Notes: generated from the sequence alone by a model not told the origin. A stretch of 64,000 bases of DNA from Sporosarcina thermotolerans (GCF_030067815.1 NZ_CP125968.1:787501-851500), one strand, 5' to 3'. Counted from the stretch's first letter, positions 53,834 to 63,601 are shown. Numbers and translations: made by a program.

Positions 53834-54799
53834 ATGGAACAGTTGACGATTTCGTTTGTCATTCCTTCCTATAATGAGGCGGGGAATATTGCTAACGTTA
53901 TGAAGGCTATTGCAGATGAAATGATGCATCAGCAGATGAAATATGAAGTGCTGTTCGTCGATGACGGCAGTACAGACGGGACAATGATTGAAATTAGGGA
54001 TATTCAATATACGTACCCAGAAGCTGAATATGTTTCATTCACACGGAACTTCGGGAAAGAAGCTGCAATTATAGCTGGACTGCAACATGCAAAAGGTCAG
54101 GCGGTCATTTTGATGGATGCTGATTTGCAACATCCTCCATCTTTAATTTCCGAGTTATTAAAAGGATTTGAAGAGGGATATGACCAAGTGATTGCAAAAC
54201 GCAACCGGAAAGGGGATTCCCATCTGCGTTCGCTGTTATCAAGCACCTATTACCGCTTTGTCAATAAAGCGATTGACGTCCAATTGAATGATGGGGAAGG
54301 GGATTTCCGATTGCTGAGCAGGCGGGCGGTGGACTCGCTTTTATTGCTTAGCGAAGGCAATCGTTTCTCAAAAGGTCTGTATGCTTGGATTGGATTGGAA
54401 CAGAAGACGATTACTTATGAAAATGTCACTCGTCAGCTCGGGGAGACGAAATGGTCATTCTCGAAGCTGTTGAATTATGCAATCGACGGAATTGTTTCGT
54501 TTAACACGAAACCGTTGCGACTTTGCTTGTACATTGGGTTAGCGACATTGACATCCGCACTAATTTACATTTTTGTTACGCTTGTCGGCATTTTTCTGCA
54601 CGGAGTTGCAGTGCCCGGGTATTTTACGACGATTTCCGCGGTCCTTTTCTTAGGCGGAGTGCAATTGCTGTCCCTAGGAATTATCGGAGAATACATCGGA
54701 AGAATCTACAATGAAACAAAAAAGCGCCCGCATTATTTAGTTCAGCAAACGAGCATTGAATCGAAACGGGAAGGACGGGCGACAATCCATGGTTCGTGA
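53834..54799 (+). CDS. GT2 polyprenyl-phosphate glycosyltransferase (GtrB/YkcC-like)
   Basis: 321 residues. Catalytic N-terminal domain with ISFVIPSYNEAGNIANVM, EVLFVDDGSTDGT, the DADLQHPP metal motif, and GDFRLLSRRAVD. Two C-terminal membrane helices (LCLYIGLATLTSALIYIFVTLVGIFL and TTISAVLFLGGVQLLSLGIIGEYIGRIY). Such enzymes charge undecaprenyl phosphate with a sugar. It overlaps the flippase-type GtrA gene, and a YfhO-type membrane glycosyltransferase follows: a complete three-component glycosylation module. Confidence 0.92.
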   Translation: MEQLTISFVIPSYNEAGNIANVMKAIADEMMHQQMKYEVLFVDDGSTDGTMIEIRDIQYTYPEAEYVSFTRNFGKEAAIIAGLQHAKGQAVILMDADLQHPPSLISELLKGFEEGYDQVIAKRNRKGDSHLRSLLSSTYYRFVNKAIDVQLNDGEGDFRLLSRRAVDSLLLLSEGNRFSKGLYAWIGLEQKTITYENVTRQLGETKWSFSKLLNYAIDGIVSFNTKPLRLCLYIGLATLTSALIYIFVTLVGIFLHGVAVPGYFTTISAVLFLGGVQLLSLGIIGEYIGRIYNETKKRPHYLVQQTSIESKREGRATIHGS

Positions 54800-55157
54800 G
54801 TTCAATGCGTTTTTTATCGTCGGAGTTGTCAATACGAGCGTTTACTACGCCCTCTATTTGGGCGGATTGCATGTATTGCATATGCAATATGTGATCGCCC
54901 ATTTTACCGCGGTTGCCATAAGCATGGCTGTCTCATTTTTATTGAACAGCTATATCACATTCGGCGTTAAGCCGACGTGGAAAAAGTTCTTCCTGTTTCC
55001 AATCACGCAATTTGTGAATATCGTCGTGACGTTCCTCGTCATCTTCGTTTTGGTCGAGTGGCTGCGCATGAATAGCAGCATCGCACCACTCGCCGCCTTG
55101 GTCGTGACCGTACCGATAACGTTCGTTGTAACCGGGAGGGTGCTAAAAGCCGCATGA
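54789..55157 (+). CDS. GtrA-family membrane protein
   Basis: 122 residues, four transmembrane helices: FNAFFIVGVVNTSVYYALYLGG, YVIAHFTAVAISMAVSFLLNSYITF, FVNIVVTFLVIFVLV, LAALVVTVPITFVVTGRVL. Proposed flippase of polyprenyl-phosphate sugars. Starts inside the end of the GT2 gene and ends overlapping the start of the YfhO gene. Confidence 0.9.
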   Translation: MVREFNAFFIVGVVNTSVYYALYLGGLHVLHMQYVIAHFTAVAISMAVSFLLNSYITFGVKPTWKKFFLFPITQFVNIVVTFLVIFVLVEWLRMNSSIAPLAALVVTVPITFVVTGRVLKAA

Positions 55158-57790
55158 ATAGACAAAGGTCATATCAATGGGTCTCTATATGGGCCGCAAG
55201 CATTTTTATCGCGGTCCTTAGCCATCTTTTCTTTTTGACGGAATTTCTGAAAGGGCGTTATATGACGGGGTTGAACGATGGCCTATCCCAAATGATTCCG
55301 TTCAAGTATTTTCTTTATAATTTGTATACGAACGGGGAATTTTTCTACTCGGAAAGCTTTGGGCTTGGTGGCGGCGTGTTCTCGCAGCTTGGTTACTATT
55401 TTTCGACGTCGATCGTCTTTATCGTGACCGTGCTCGTCACTTTCTTACTTGAGAAAGTCGGAGCCATCTCGACACCAGACTTGTTTTACTGGGCAAATAC
55501 GCTCATTGTCATTAGCATTTTGAGGATGACGTGCATTATTGCACTTACTACATACTTTTTCAGGACGATCCGATTCCACTCTATTCCAGCTTTTATAGGC
55601 GCCGTCCTTTATGGCACAAGTGTCATTTATTTTAGGCATGTGACATATTGGGAGTTTTTTGCCGACGCGATGCTGTTCTTTCCGTTGTTGCTGATCGGCG
55701 TGGAAAGGATTATGCAAAACGGGAAATGTGGCATGTTCATCTCCGCGGTCGCACTCAATATGATTGACAATTTCTATTTTGCGTATGTGAATTTCTTGCT
55801 CGCCTTTTTGTACATCCTTTTCCGTTGGCTGTTCCCGCTTTTCATCGAAGAGACGGAGAAGGGGAAGCAAGTGAAGTTGTTTCTCGTCGGCGGAATTGCT
55901 GGAGCGGGAATAAGTGCTCCGTTTTTCATTCCGTCCGTCTACGGATATTTGAACAATTTCAGGCCGGAATATAAGGATGCCATTCCTCTATTCGGAGCGG
56001 TTGATAACTTGCTGCTCCATGGAAGGATTGTCATACTCCCTGCCTTCGTGTTGCTTTGCCTATTGATGATTCCTCTTTATAAAAATCGTGCATTCCGTTT
56101 TTTTGCTTTTAGTACAATTGTGCTGTGCATCCTGCATTATAGCCCGTTCATCGGCAGCATGTTCAACGGCTTTTCGGCGCCGCAATACCGATGGGAGCAT
56201 TATCTCTCACTTGCTGTGGGAGGTACAGCGGCTGCAGCACTTCAACAGTTACGCACGTTGCATCTGAAAAATATCGTCATTTCCGCAATCATTGCAACCG
56301 GGCTATATATTGTGTTTTACACGTTCGATCCGAAGCTTAAAATGCCAATGTATGAGTCTTATTTGCTTATTTGTGCAGGAATCACGATTGCATTGTTCTT
56401 TGTTTTTATTTGGAATAAAAAGCGGTGGACAACCTGGCTTATGATTGCATTTCTGTTATTCACAACAGTACTCACGGCGAATATGTTCCAGGAAGAAAAG
56501 TTGACGTATCGGGACAATGGCAAAAATAAAGGGCCCGTCTACGGCATCACGAGGGAATATATGGAGAGTGAGCATTATTACGGGGTGGATCAGCGGGCAC
56601 TTATCCGGAACATACAAGCCGCTGAAACGAATCCGCTCGCGAGGATCGACTGGATGATTGAAACGAGGAACAATACGCCGATTGTCCAAAATTTCAATGG
56701 AATGAGTGTCTACTCGAGCATTTTAAACAAGCATCTGCTGTTCTTTTATTTACAGGATCTTCATATCGACATGAGGCGGGAGAGTGTCAGTAGATATGCC
56801 TCTCTCGGCGATCGGGCGAATCTGTATAGCATCTTAAATGGCAGCTATGCAATTCGGAAGGAAGGCGGCGATCCGGTTCCGTTCGGATTTACGGAAATCG
56901 CAAGGGAAGGCGAGTACCGAGCATACAAAAATGACTACCTCCTTCCGTTCGCCCGGACGACTTCGATTTTGTATTCCGAAAAGGATCTCGAAGATGCGCC
57001 CGCACTTGTAAAAGAGCACGCAATGTTACAAGGAATCATCTTACCAGTCATTAATGGTGAGGAAATTCCTAAGGTTGTAAATGTCGTTAACGAAGTCGCG
57101 TTTGAACCTGTAAATGCAACGTATGAGGATGGGGTGTTGCATGTGACGGAAGGCGAGGGGGGCTCGATGTCGTCATGGGGGAAACGATTTGAAGGAAGAC
57201 AGCTTCCTGTCGTTCTTCATTCAACGGAAATCGAACGATAAGGCTTTCAATTTGAAAGTGAACGGGTTTACGACTGAACGGAAGGAAAATGACTCCATCT
57301 ATCGGACGAATGTCAATGACTTGACGATCAGAGTGCCGTCCGGGGAACGGATATCTATCCGGGTGCCGAAGGTAAGTATGACCTGAACGACTTTTCAATG
57401 TACACGGAAGACTATTCGTTGCTGAAAGCAGTGAAAGCGCGAAGTGACCAGGAAGCGCCTATCGAAGTGAGCTGGAACGGTAGCAAGGCGAAAATCATGT
57501 TGGACAATCAAAAAGGGGATTCTCATATCCTCCTCCCGATTCCATTTGAGAAGGGATGGACGGCAAAACGGAATGGCGAGAAAACACCGATTCTACAGGC
57601 GAATTATGCCTTTACGGGCATTGAACTCGGGAACGGGAAGAATGAAATCGAATTGACGTACTACCCGCCTTATTTCTGGCCATCCGTTGGAATTAGTATA
57701 CTGTCGATTTTGTTTTCGGTTTATTGGAATAGGAGAAAAAAAAAAAGGCTGCAAAGGCAACCTTTTAATAATTTTGGGTGCGATTTGTAG
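55154..57790 (+). CDS. YfhO-family membrane glycosyltransferase (frameshifts near the C-terminus)
   Basis: About 880 residues with a dozen or more N-terminal transmembrane helices and an extracellular C-terminal domain. GLNDGLSQMIPFKYFLYNLYTNGEFFYSESFGLGGGVFSQLGYYFS is the conserved GT-C-like first loop. RWEHYLSLAVGGTAAAALQQL and the C-terminal DNKAFNLKVNGF-like stretch also fit. In Bacillus, YfhO acts with GtcA- and YkcC-type partners to glycosylate lipoteichoic acid. Frame is lost near 57200-57240 and again at about 57370 (AAGGTAAG for AAGGGTAAG). A run of ten A at 57736-57745 just before a terminator-like hairpin suggests that the true stop is earlier than 57790. Confidence 0.88.
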
Positions 57791-57819
57791 AATTTCTTCA
57801 TTCTGTGCAGAAATTCTAC
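57741..57819. terminator. Two hairpins between yfhO and the convergent SDR gene
   Basis: AAAAGGCTGC / GCAACCTTTT (57741-57765, one mismatch, T-rich end) is followed by a perfect 11-bp stem GTAGAATTTCT (57787-57797) / AGAAATTCTAC (57809-57819). The first overlaps the last codons of the YfhO frame. Confidence 0.65.
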
Positions 57820-57835
57820 ATCGTGCTCGCAACCC

Positions 57836-58654
57836 CTATGAAATTCGAGCTCTTCTCCCTATCTTGCAAACATAATCCATCAGCTTGCTATGGACTCGTG
57901 GGAACAGCGTAAAAAAGATGTCCATTGTTCGTCGCATAGGCATCGGACAAATTATTGGAGTATTATGATGAACGCCTTTTACTGCAATCTTAGCCAGCTT
58001 TTCAGGGGCCATCAACTTTTGTTTTTGTAGTTGCTGAACCATTTTTTGCTTATCAATGTTAATTGCAATAGCATTTGAAAAAATGGGTGTATCTACAAAT
58101 GCGGGACAAAGTGCACTTACTTTCACACCAAATTCTTTTGCCTCATAATGTAGAGAAGTTGTAAGTCCGATGATAGCGTGTTTCGTTGCTGAATATGCCG
58201 CAGTCAGAGGAGACGGGCCCAGTCCTGCTGCCGATGCCGTATTGACAATATGGCCAAAGCCTTGCTCTTTCATGATGCTATAACCAATCTGCGTTCCATG
58301 AATGATTCCCCATAGATTGACGTCTATAATATGTTTCCAGTCATCTATTGAAACATCAAATAACTCGCCGTACATCGTAATCCCGGCATTGTTAAATAGA
58401 TAATCCAGTCTGCCGAATTCTTGGAAAGTGTTTCTTACTAACTCTTCTACACTTGCTTGATCGATTACATTTGCATATTCATATCGCGAACAGTTCGCTT
58501 GTCGATTAAGTTCGTCCTCCACAAGCTTTCCTTCGCTCCTATTTACATCCGCTATGATGACAAACACCTGTTGTGTAATGAGTTCTCTGCAAAGTGCTTT
58601 ACCAATACCTGAAGCTCCGCCTGTTACAATCGCTACTTTTCTAATCGTATCCAT
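57836..58654 (-). CDS. Short-chain dehydrogenase/reductase
   Basis: 272 residues. NAD(P)-binding TGGASGIGKALCREL, NNAGITMYG, catalytic Ser/Tyr/Lys in NTASAAGLGPSPLTAAYSATKHAI. The acidic residue at the end of strand 2 (IIADVN) suggests NAD preference. Last gene of a TetR-SGNH-SDR operon. A C-terminal RRTMDIFFTLFPR segment typical of fatty-acyl/sterol-type SDRs is present. Substrate unknown. Confidence 0.9.
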   Translation of the reverse strand: MDTIRKVAIVTGGASGIGKALCRELITQQVFVIIADVNRSEGKLVEDELNRQANCSRYEYANVIDQASVEELVRNTFQEFGRLDYLFNNAGITMYGELFDVSIDDWKHIIDVNLWGIIHGTQIGYSIMKEQGFGHIVNTASAAGLGPSPLTAAYSATKHAIIGLTTSLHYEAKEFGVKVSALCPAFVDTPIFSNAIAINIDKQKMVQQLQKQKLMAPEKLAKIAVKGVHHNTPIICPMPMRRTMDIFFTLFPRVHSKLMDYVCKIGRRARIS

Positions 58655-58665
58655 TGGTAAATCCC

Positions 58666-59361
58666 TCAGGAACCTTTCAAAATTGTTGGGGAAATTGCGT
58701 TACTGATCACATGGGCATATTCATCCGAAACGATTTTTGCTCCGGCACTGTTCAGATGTAGTCCATCCAATGTTAGTTTCAGACCACGCCGATTTGATAA
58801 TTGATCAATTCTGTCTTCATTTTTATAAAAGAACACATCAAACATGACTCGAAAAGGATTGGTGGATATATAATCCGAACTGTCCTCGTTAGCTAATGCT
58901 TTTTCAAAAACGGCATGAAAATCCAAATAATGTACGTGTACCTTTTCACTTAATGATTTGACCAGCGTGCATAATTCTCTAACTTCCTTGTTGGAAGGGT
59001 TATCAAAATGTTCACCTACTAAAGCAGGTGAAACCAACACTACCATTTTGGAAGAAGAAATGACGATTTCTACTAACTGTTGGTAAACCTCTCTAAATTC
59101 CTCAAAATCCTTGACTACTGGTTGTGCCTTAACACTCAAAAGCTTTGAATACACGTCATTTGTACCAATCCAAACAAATGCCAAATCAAAATCACTATCT
59201 AATCCAGTTTTTGTTAAACGACTATATAGACTTTTTACCGTTTCCCCAGGTTTTCCGAGATTCACAAACAAATCCTTTGGAAATCTCACTTTTAACATAT
59301 TTGCAAATGAAACACCTGGACGCCCCTCGGTTAAACTGTCACCGATTAATGCGATCTTCAT
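58666..59361 (-). CDS. SGNH/GDSL-type hydrolase
   Basis: 231 residues. Block I IALIGDSLTEGRPGVSFANML, glycine block NLGKPGETV, block III WIGTNDVY, and block V DGLHLNSAGAKIVSDEYA with the catalytic Asp-His. An esterase or lipase acting on small esters. No signal peptide. Start overlaps the TetR gene end closely (one base apart), so co-translated. Confidence 0.9.
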   Translation of the reverse strand: MKIALIGDSLTEGRPGVSFANMLKVRFPKDLFVNLGKPGETVKSLYSRLTKTGLDSDFDLAFVWIGTNDVYSKLLSVKAQPVVKDFEEFREVYQQLVEIVISSSKMVVLVSPALVGEHFDNPSNKEVRELCTLVKSLSEKVHVHYLDFHAVFEKALANEDSSDYISTNPFRVMFDVFFYKNEDRIDQLSNRRGLKLTLDGLHLNSAGAKIVSDEYAHVISNAISPTILKGS

Positions 59362-59362
59362 G

Positions 59363-59956
59363 TCATTTTCCCCTTTCCTTTATTGAACTTAAAAAAATGG
59401 TGATTGCTTGTTCAAATAAAGGCTCAAGTGACTGTAATGGCTGTGTATTCGTCAATTGACATAGTCCCCCAAGCCAAGTCCCTAATAGTGCAGTCCATTC
59501 ATCAACGTTTCCGTTTTCAAACTCCCCGCGTTCAATTCCTTCTAGAAAGATTGAGCGATAAGTGCTCATTGGCACCACTGCAAGCTCGTATAACTTTTGG
59601 ACTGATTCCGGTGATGATGTAGGATTGGCGCCCAATTCCTGTCCTGCCTTTAGCAATGGTGTTTGATAATTGTACAAAACATGGTTGGCCATCCCGTACC
59701 ACTTTTCAGTGGCTGATGAATAGTTTGATTCGTTTTCCATCCATTTGGTATACCATTGATGCATGGAATTCTGAGCCAATAGGACAAATAGCTTCTCCTT
59801 GTTTTCAAAGTGATAGTAAATGTGGCCTTTGCTGCATCCAGAAGCTTTAGCAATATCTCCAACCGAGGTTTGATTGTAGCCTTTCAGTGAAAACAATTCA
59901 AATGCTTTTTCCCTAATAATTCGTTTTGCCTCTTCGCTGTCATAACGCCTACTCAA
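59363..59956 (-). CDS. TetR-family repressor
   Basis: 197 residues. Helix-turn-helix IIREKAFELFSLKGYNQTSVGDIAKASGCSKGHIYYHFENKEKLF, ligand domain following. First gene of the operon with the SGNH hydrolase and SDR, probably its autoregulated repressor. Upstream, the dyad GAAC-GACT-GTTC (around 59980) is a candidate operator. TTG start with GGAAGGAG 12 bases upstream. Confidence 0.9.
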   Translation of the reverse strand: MSRRYDSEEAKRIIREKAFELFSLKGYNQTSVGDIAKASGCSKGHIYYHFENKEKLFVLLAQNSMHQWYTKWMENESNYSSATEKWYGMANHVLYNYQTPLLKAGQELGANPTSSPESVQKLYELAVVPMSTYRSIFLEGIERGEFENGNVDEWTALLGTWLGGLCQLTNTQPLQSLEPLFEQAITIFLSSIKERGK

Positions 59957-60068
59957 TCCATAAAGATCTCCTTCCGTTAAATTGAACGACTGTTCTAATT
60001 CTACTTTATGATTTATTTATCCAAATGTATATATGTATAATTGACTTTTCGATAAATTGACACAAATA

Positions 60069-60100
60069 AAAAAGAGCAACAATTTAAGTTGCTCTTCTCA
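60069..60100 (-). terminator. Terminator after the metallophosphoesterase gene
   Basis: AAGAGCAAC-AATTTAA-GTTGCTCTT stem with A/T runs on both sides; it may act on both strands. Confidence 0.8.
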
Positions 60101-60130
60101 TAGTTATACTACAAAAAGGAAATGTATTAT

Positions 60131-60967
60131 TTATTGTACAAATGATGGCAGCAATGAAATCGTGCAATTCCGGTCCTCATCGATGCCTTTCGCGTTCGGA
60201 CGGTGAGTGAAATGATTCATGTTTTCATAAATTAATGCAGCATTCTGTATTAGTGTCTCATCATCCAAATGAATGGATTCCACGACGATTTGCTCATCCT
60301 GTATTTCAATAACGCGGAAAGATTGCTCATCTAAACAAGCTGCAGTTTGAACGAAAGTCCAGTTACCTTCTTTCACAATCGAATCGCAATGCATATGGCC
60401 ATTGAAAAACATGCCGATGCCTTTCTTCTGCTCTAATAATCTACGCATATCTATGCTCGGATGGATGGACCCATTGTTCAGTTCGGATCCTTTTGTCGTG
60501 TTGTACACAGGATGATGTGCAAACACGAGCAACGGCTTTTCCCCTGAATTTTGAATGACGTTCTCAAACCATTCCAATTGATCGTCATCCATCCAGCCGC
60601 CCCAGCAGTCATAATCCAATTCTCGAGCTGTATCCAAAAATGCGAACACTGCCTGCTCCGTCTCGAATGAATGGTACTGTTTCTGTCCCGTCAAAGCAAG
60701 GAGTTCCTGTTTCGTCAAAGAGTAATTATCATGATTCCCTAATACATGGATGAATTCACGGGAATCGCCAATCAGTGAATAGATGTTGTTCAATTCGTGC
60801 GCCATGCCGTAATTGGTCAAATCTCCGAGAGAAACGTGCAAACGTGCGTCAATCTCCAAAAACTGATCAATGAATTCTTTGTAAAACGATGCCCGTGCCT
60901 CTAACAAACCTGGTACTCTTTCATCGACTGCCGGATAATGCAAATCACTGAACAATGCAATTTTCAA
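60131..60967 (-). CDS. Calcineurin-like metallophosphoesterase
   Basis: 278 residues. Metal-binding motifs in order: FSDLHYP (D-x-H), SLGDLTNYG (GD), LGNHDNYS (GNHD), FAHHPVY, FNGHMHCD (GHxH). Class III-type phosphodiesterases of this shape act on cyclic nucleotides or glycerophosphodiesters; substrate not determinable. Single gene with terminator. Confidence 0.9.
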   Translation of the reverse strand: MKIALFSDLHYPAVDERVPGLLEARASFYKEFIDQFLEIDARLHVSLGDLTNYGMAHELNNIYSLIGDSREFIHVLGNHDNYSLTKQELLALTGQKQYHSFETEQAVFAFLDTARELDYDCWGGWMDDDQLEWFENVIQNSGEKPLLVFAHHPVYNTTKGSELNNGSIHPSIDMRRLLEQKKGIGMFFNGHMHCDSIVKEGNWTFVQTAACLDEQSFRVIEIQDEQIVVESIHLDDETLIQNAALIYENMNHFTHRPNAKGIDEDRNCTISLLPSFVQ

Positions 60968-61062
60968 TGGAATGCTCCTCTCAAATTGGATTCTACTTCA
61001 TCATACCGGCAGAATGTAAAGCACATATGGCTATCTTGTTAAAAGAGTGTAAAATCAAACAC

Positions 61063-61473
61063 CTACAACTCCCTCAGCTCCGCATTCAATCTCTCCGCTT
61101 GTTTCCTGAAATACATGTAAAAGGCGAACCAAATTATCGAATAGAATACAATGAAGATACTGAGCATGCTGATGAAACCTTTCAACGTGAATGGAATCCA
61201 TCCTATTACGAAGGCAACGATGAAGTATAACGCAGTGACGCTGAGGAAATGCAAAGTTGTTTGCACCGGCAATGTCAGTTTTTCATTCTCAAACAGCATT
61301 GGCGTCACCGTGAAAAACCAACCACAGAATACCGTGCCAAACAGGTTTTTCGCGAGGATTGCCGCATCCAACGTGTCTTTCCCGCCAATATATACAACCG
61401 CTAAGATTGTAACTACTCCTAAGAATGAGCCGAAAAAGATGCCTAATAAGCTTCTTGTCATAAACGTCTTCAT
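61063..61473 (-). CDS. DUF3021 membrane protein
   Basis: 136 residues, four transmembrane helices (SLLGIFFGSFLGVVTILAVVYIG, LFGTVFCGWFFTVTPMLF, TTLHFLSVTALYFIVAFVIGWIPF, FISMLSIFIVFYSIIWFAFYMYF). It overlaps the LytTR gene by four bases (ATGA). In LytTR regulatory systems a membrane partner inhibits the regulator; DUF3021 proteins occupy that place. Confidence 0.88.
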   Translation of the reverse strand: MKTFMTRSLLGIFFGSFLGVVTILAVVYIGGKDTLDAAILAKNLFGTVFCGWFFTVTPMLFENEKLTLPVQTTLHFLSVTALYFIVAFVIGWIPFTLKGFISMLSIFIVFYSIIWFAFYMYFRKQAERLNAELREL

Positions 61474-61928
61474 CCGTTTTTCCTCCTGTTCATTTTCAAT
61501 GCTTCCTTAATGCCGCTTACATATGTCCGCGACACATATTCCTTCGCCCCCGATTTAAAGTGAACGACGAGCGTACCGTTGAATGACGCTTCGAATCGGC
61601 TCAGTTCATGCAAGTTGGCGATAACTGATTTTGATAGCCTGATGAATTTTGTAGAAGGTAGTATTTCCTCAAGCTCATACAGCTTCTCCTTCAAAGAAAA
61701 GGAGCCTTCCGCCGTCACCGCCATGACGCCGTCCTTCTCCGTATGGAAATAATGAATTTCATCAGGCTTCAAAATATGTTGCATCTCGCCATCTCTTCCA
61801 ACGAGAAACTCCGTCTTCTTCCCTTTTAAAAAATCAAGGATCTCTTTTATCGAATCATCCACTTCATTGCAATGGATTGTAACTTTTGTCTCTTCATAAT
61901 CACTATCGATGTCCAATGAAACTTTCAT
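61470..61928 (-). CDS. LytTR DNA-binding regulator (no receiver domain)
   Basis: 152 residues. N-terminal ~45 residues of unknown fold, then a LytTR domain: IHYFHTEKDGVMAVTAEGSFSLKEKLYELEEIL, FIRLSKSVIANLHELSRFEASFNGTLVVHFKSGAKEYVSRTY. Lacks a response-regulator receiver, so control is likely through the coupled DUF3021 membrane protein. In one operon with the ABC transporter upstream, its probable target. Confidence 0.92.
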   Translation of the reverse strand: MKVSLDIDSDYEETKVTIHCNEVDDSIKEILDFLKGKKTEFLVGRDGEMQHILKPDEIHYFHTEKDGVMAVTAEGSFSLKEKLYELEEILPSTKFIRLSKSVIANLHELSRFEASFNGTLVVHFKSGAKEYVSRTYVSGIKEALKMNRRKNG

Positions 61929-61980
61929 TTCATCTATCCCCCCAAATCGGTACTTTCAATATCGTACCATTTGTTAGAGA

Positions 61981-62724
61981 TTATTTTCTCGCTTTATTCG
62001 AAAAACGAAGGACGACCAGCGAAATGATGACACAGCCTATAATAAAACCGATGGAAAGCAGGGAACTGTTATTCCATACAAATTGTCCGTTCCATACTGC
62101 TATGAATAATTGATTCATATGATAGATGGGGTTAAAGTCGGCAATTATTTGCACGAACTTCGGCATCATGTTGATCGGCATTGTGAATCCGCCAGTGAAC
62201 ATGACTACTTGAAAGATGACAATCGAAAAGACCAATGCGCCATTCATGCTTGTGAATAGAGAGTAGATTGCTGATGAAATGACGAGCAATGCTGCATTCA
62301 AAACAATAAAGACCCCGAATGATAATACGAAATTCAACGGTTGGAATGAAAGATCGTAGGCAATCATTCCGATGAAAAACACTAGGAAATAGCCGATGCT
62401 CGTAATGATGATTGATCTTAAAATATTGGAGAGCAGCAAAGTCCTTTTTGGAACAGGCGATAAGTTGATCCGTTTCTCTACTCCTGTCGTCCGGTTCATC
62501 ACTTGGTCGAACCCGAATGCGAAAAAGATGACACCGAATGTGATGAGTAAAATGAAGGAAGGGGTGTACGTTTCGGCATAATTAAGATTACCCGCATACA
62601 TAACATCTCCGAAAAGTTGCCCCATGAACAAATATGTGACCGGCGGAACGATGATTGTGAACACCATATAGAAAATTTCCCGTGTAAACATGAGCATATC
62701 GTACTTCAATTGAGTCGCTAACAT
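61981..62724 (-). CDS. ABC-2-type permease of the LytTR module
   Basis: 247 residues, six helices, beginning QLKYDMLMFTREIFYMVFTIIVPPVTYLFMGQLF. It has TTGVEKRINLSPVPKRTLLLSNILRS, the typical ABC-2 loop, and FTGGFTMPINMMPKFVQIIADFNPIYHMNQLFIAVWNG. Pairs with the ATPase 11 bases upstream. Exporter of unknown substrate. Confidence 0.9.
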   Translation of the reverse strand: MLATQLKYDMLMFTREIFYMVFTIIVPPVTYLFMGQLFGDVMYAGNLNYAETYTPSFILLITFGVIFFAFGFDQVMNRTTGVEKRINLSPVPKRTLLLSNILRSIIITSIGYFLVFFIGMIAYDLSFQPLNFVLSFGVFIVLNAALLVISSAIYSLFTSMNGALVFSIVIFQVVMFTGGFTMPINMMPKFVQIIADFNPIYHMNQLFIAVWNGQFVWNNSSLLSIGFIIGCVIISLVVLRFSNKARK

Positions 62725-62735
62725 TTAAATTCCCC

Positions 62736-63455
62736 TTATATAGACACTTTTGATAAGTAAAATTCGTTGATTGATTTATATCCTGTGGAAAGAATCCCTT
62801 CCGTCGAATCAAACACTTCGTTGACGCCATCGTTCAAGAGCATCACTTTGTCGCAGTACATTTCGACTTCATCCATATTATGTGTCGTCAAGATGACCGT
62901 GCCGCCTGTACGTTTGTTGTAGTCAGCAATATACGTCCAAAGCGTATTGCGCATATGCGGATCAAGACCTGTCGTTGGTTCATCCAAGATAAGCAATTTC
63001 GGTTCGGATAAGAAGGCGATTGCCAAACTGACAATTTGCTTCCATCCGCCTGAAAGCTTATCGAAGTACTTTTTCCGGTGTGGCCCCAATTTGAAATCCG
63101 AGACGATCTGTTCGATATCGACGTTTGAGTTGTAATACGCTTTGAATAGTTTCAGCAACTCGATCACTTTCAGTGTTTTGTAAAACTGTGTCGGCTGCAG
63201 AACCGCTGAAATGTCTTTTCGGATATGTTCCAGCTGGCTTGTAGATAAGGATTGCAATTCCATTTCCAATACTGCGACATTCCCATTGTCATATGGTTTC
63301 AACGTCATTAGTATTTCTAAAAATGTTGATTTACCTGCACCGTTTTTACCGATGACTCCGATGACTTCTCCTGCATTCGCTGTAAAATCAATTCCCCGTA
63401 ACACTTTGTTGTCCCCATACGTCTTTTGCAGATTGCTTACGCGTACAATTTCCAT
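62736..63455 (-). CDS. ABC exporter ATPase of the LytTR module
   Basis: 239 residues. Walker A GVIGKNGAGKSTFLEILMTL, Q-loop AVLQPTQFYKTLKV, signature LSGGWKQIVSLAIAFL, Walker B LLILDEPTTGLDPH, switch LTTHNMDEVE. ATG 63455 is chosen since GGAGGGATT lies upstream; the frame is open further but runs into repeats. First gene of the ABC-LytTR-DUF3021 operon. Confidence 0.92.
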   Translation of the reverse strand: MEIVRVSNLQKTYGDNKVLRGIDFTANAGEVIGVIGKNGAGKSTFLEILMTLKPYDNGNVAVLEMELQSLSTSQLEHIRKDISAVLQPTQFYKTLKVIELLKLFKAYYNSNVDIEQIVSDFKLGPHRKKYFDKLSGGWKQIVSLAIAFLSEPKLLILDEPTTGLDPHMRNTLWTYIADYNKRTGGTVILTTHNMDEVEMYCDKVMLLNDGVNEVFDSTEGILSTGYKSINEFYLSKVSI

Positions 63456-63601
63456 TCGTAATCCCTCCGTCGTTGTTCTTTGTACTCTTACTATATCCAG
63501 CCATTCCAAATCAGTCTGCCGCTTTTCGATGACCGGTCGTTTTTCCACGGTCAGTTGCAAAAAAACACCTGTCACTTGCAGCGAGCGTAGCGTCTTTGGA
63601 G

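Noticed and set aside
510..57790. Programmed frameshifting as a common mechanism
   Set aside because: Breaks are scattered, lie in many different motifs, lack slippery heptamer plus structure features, and also affect a tRNA.
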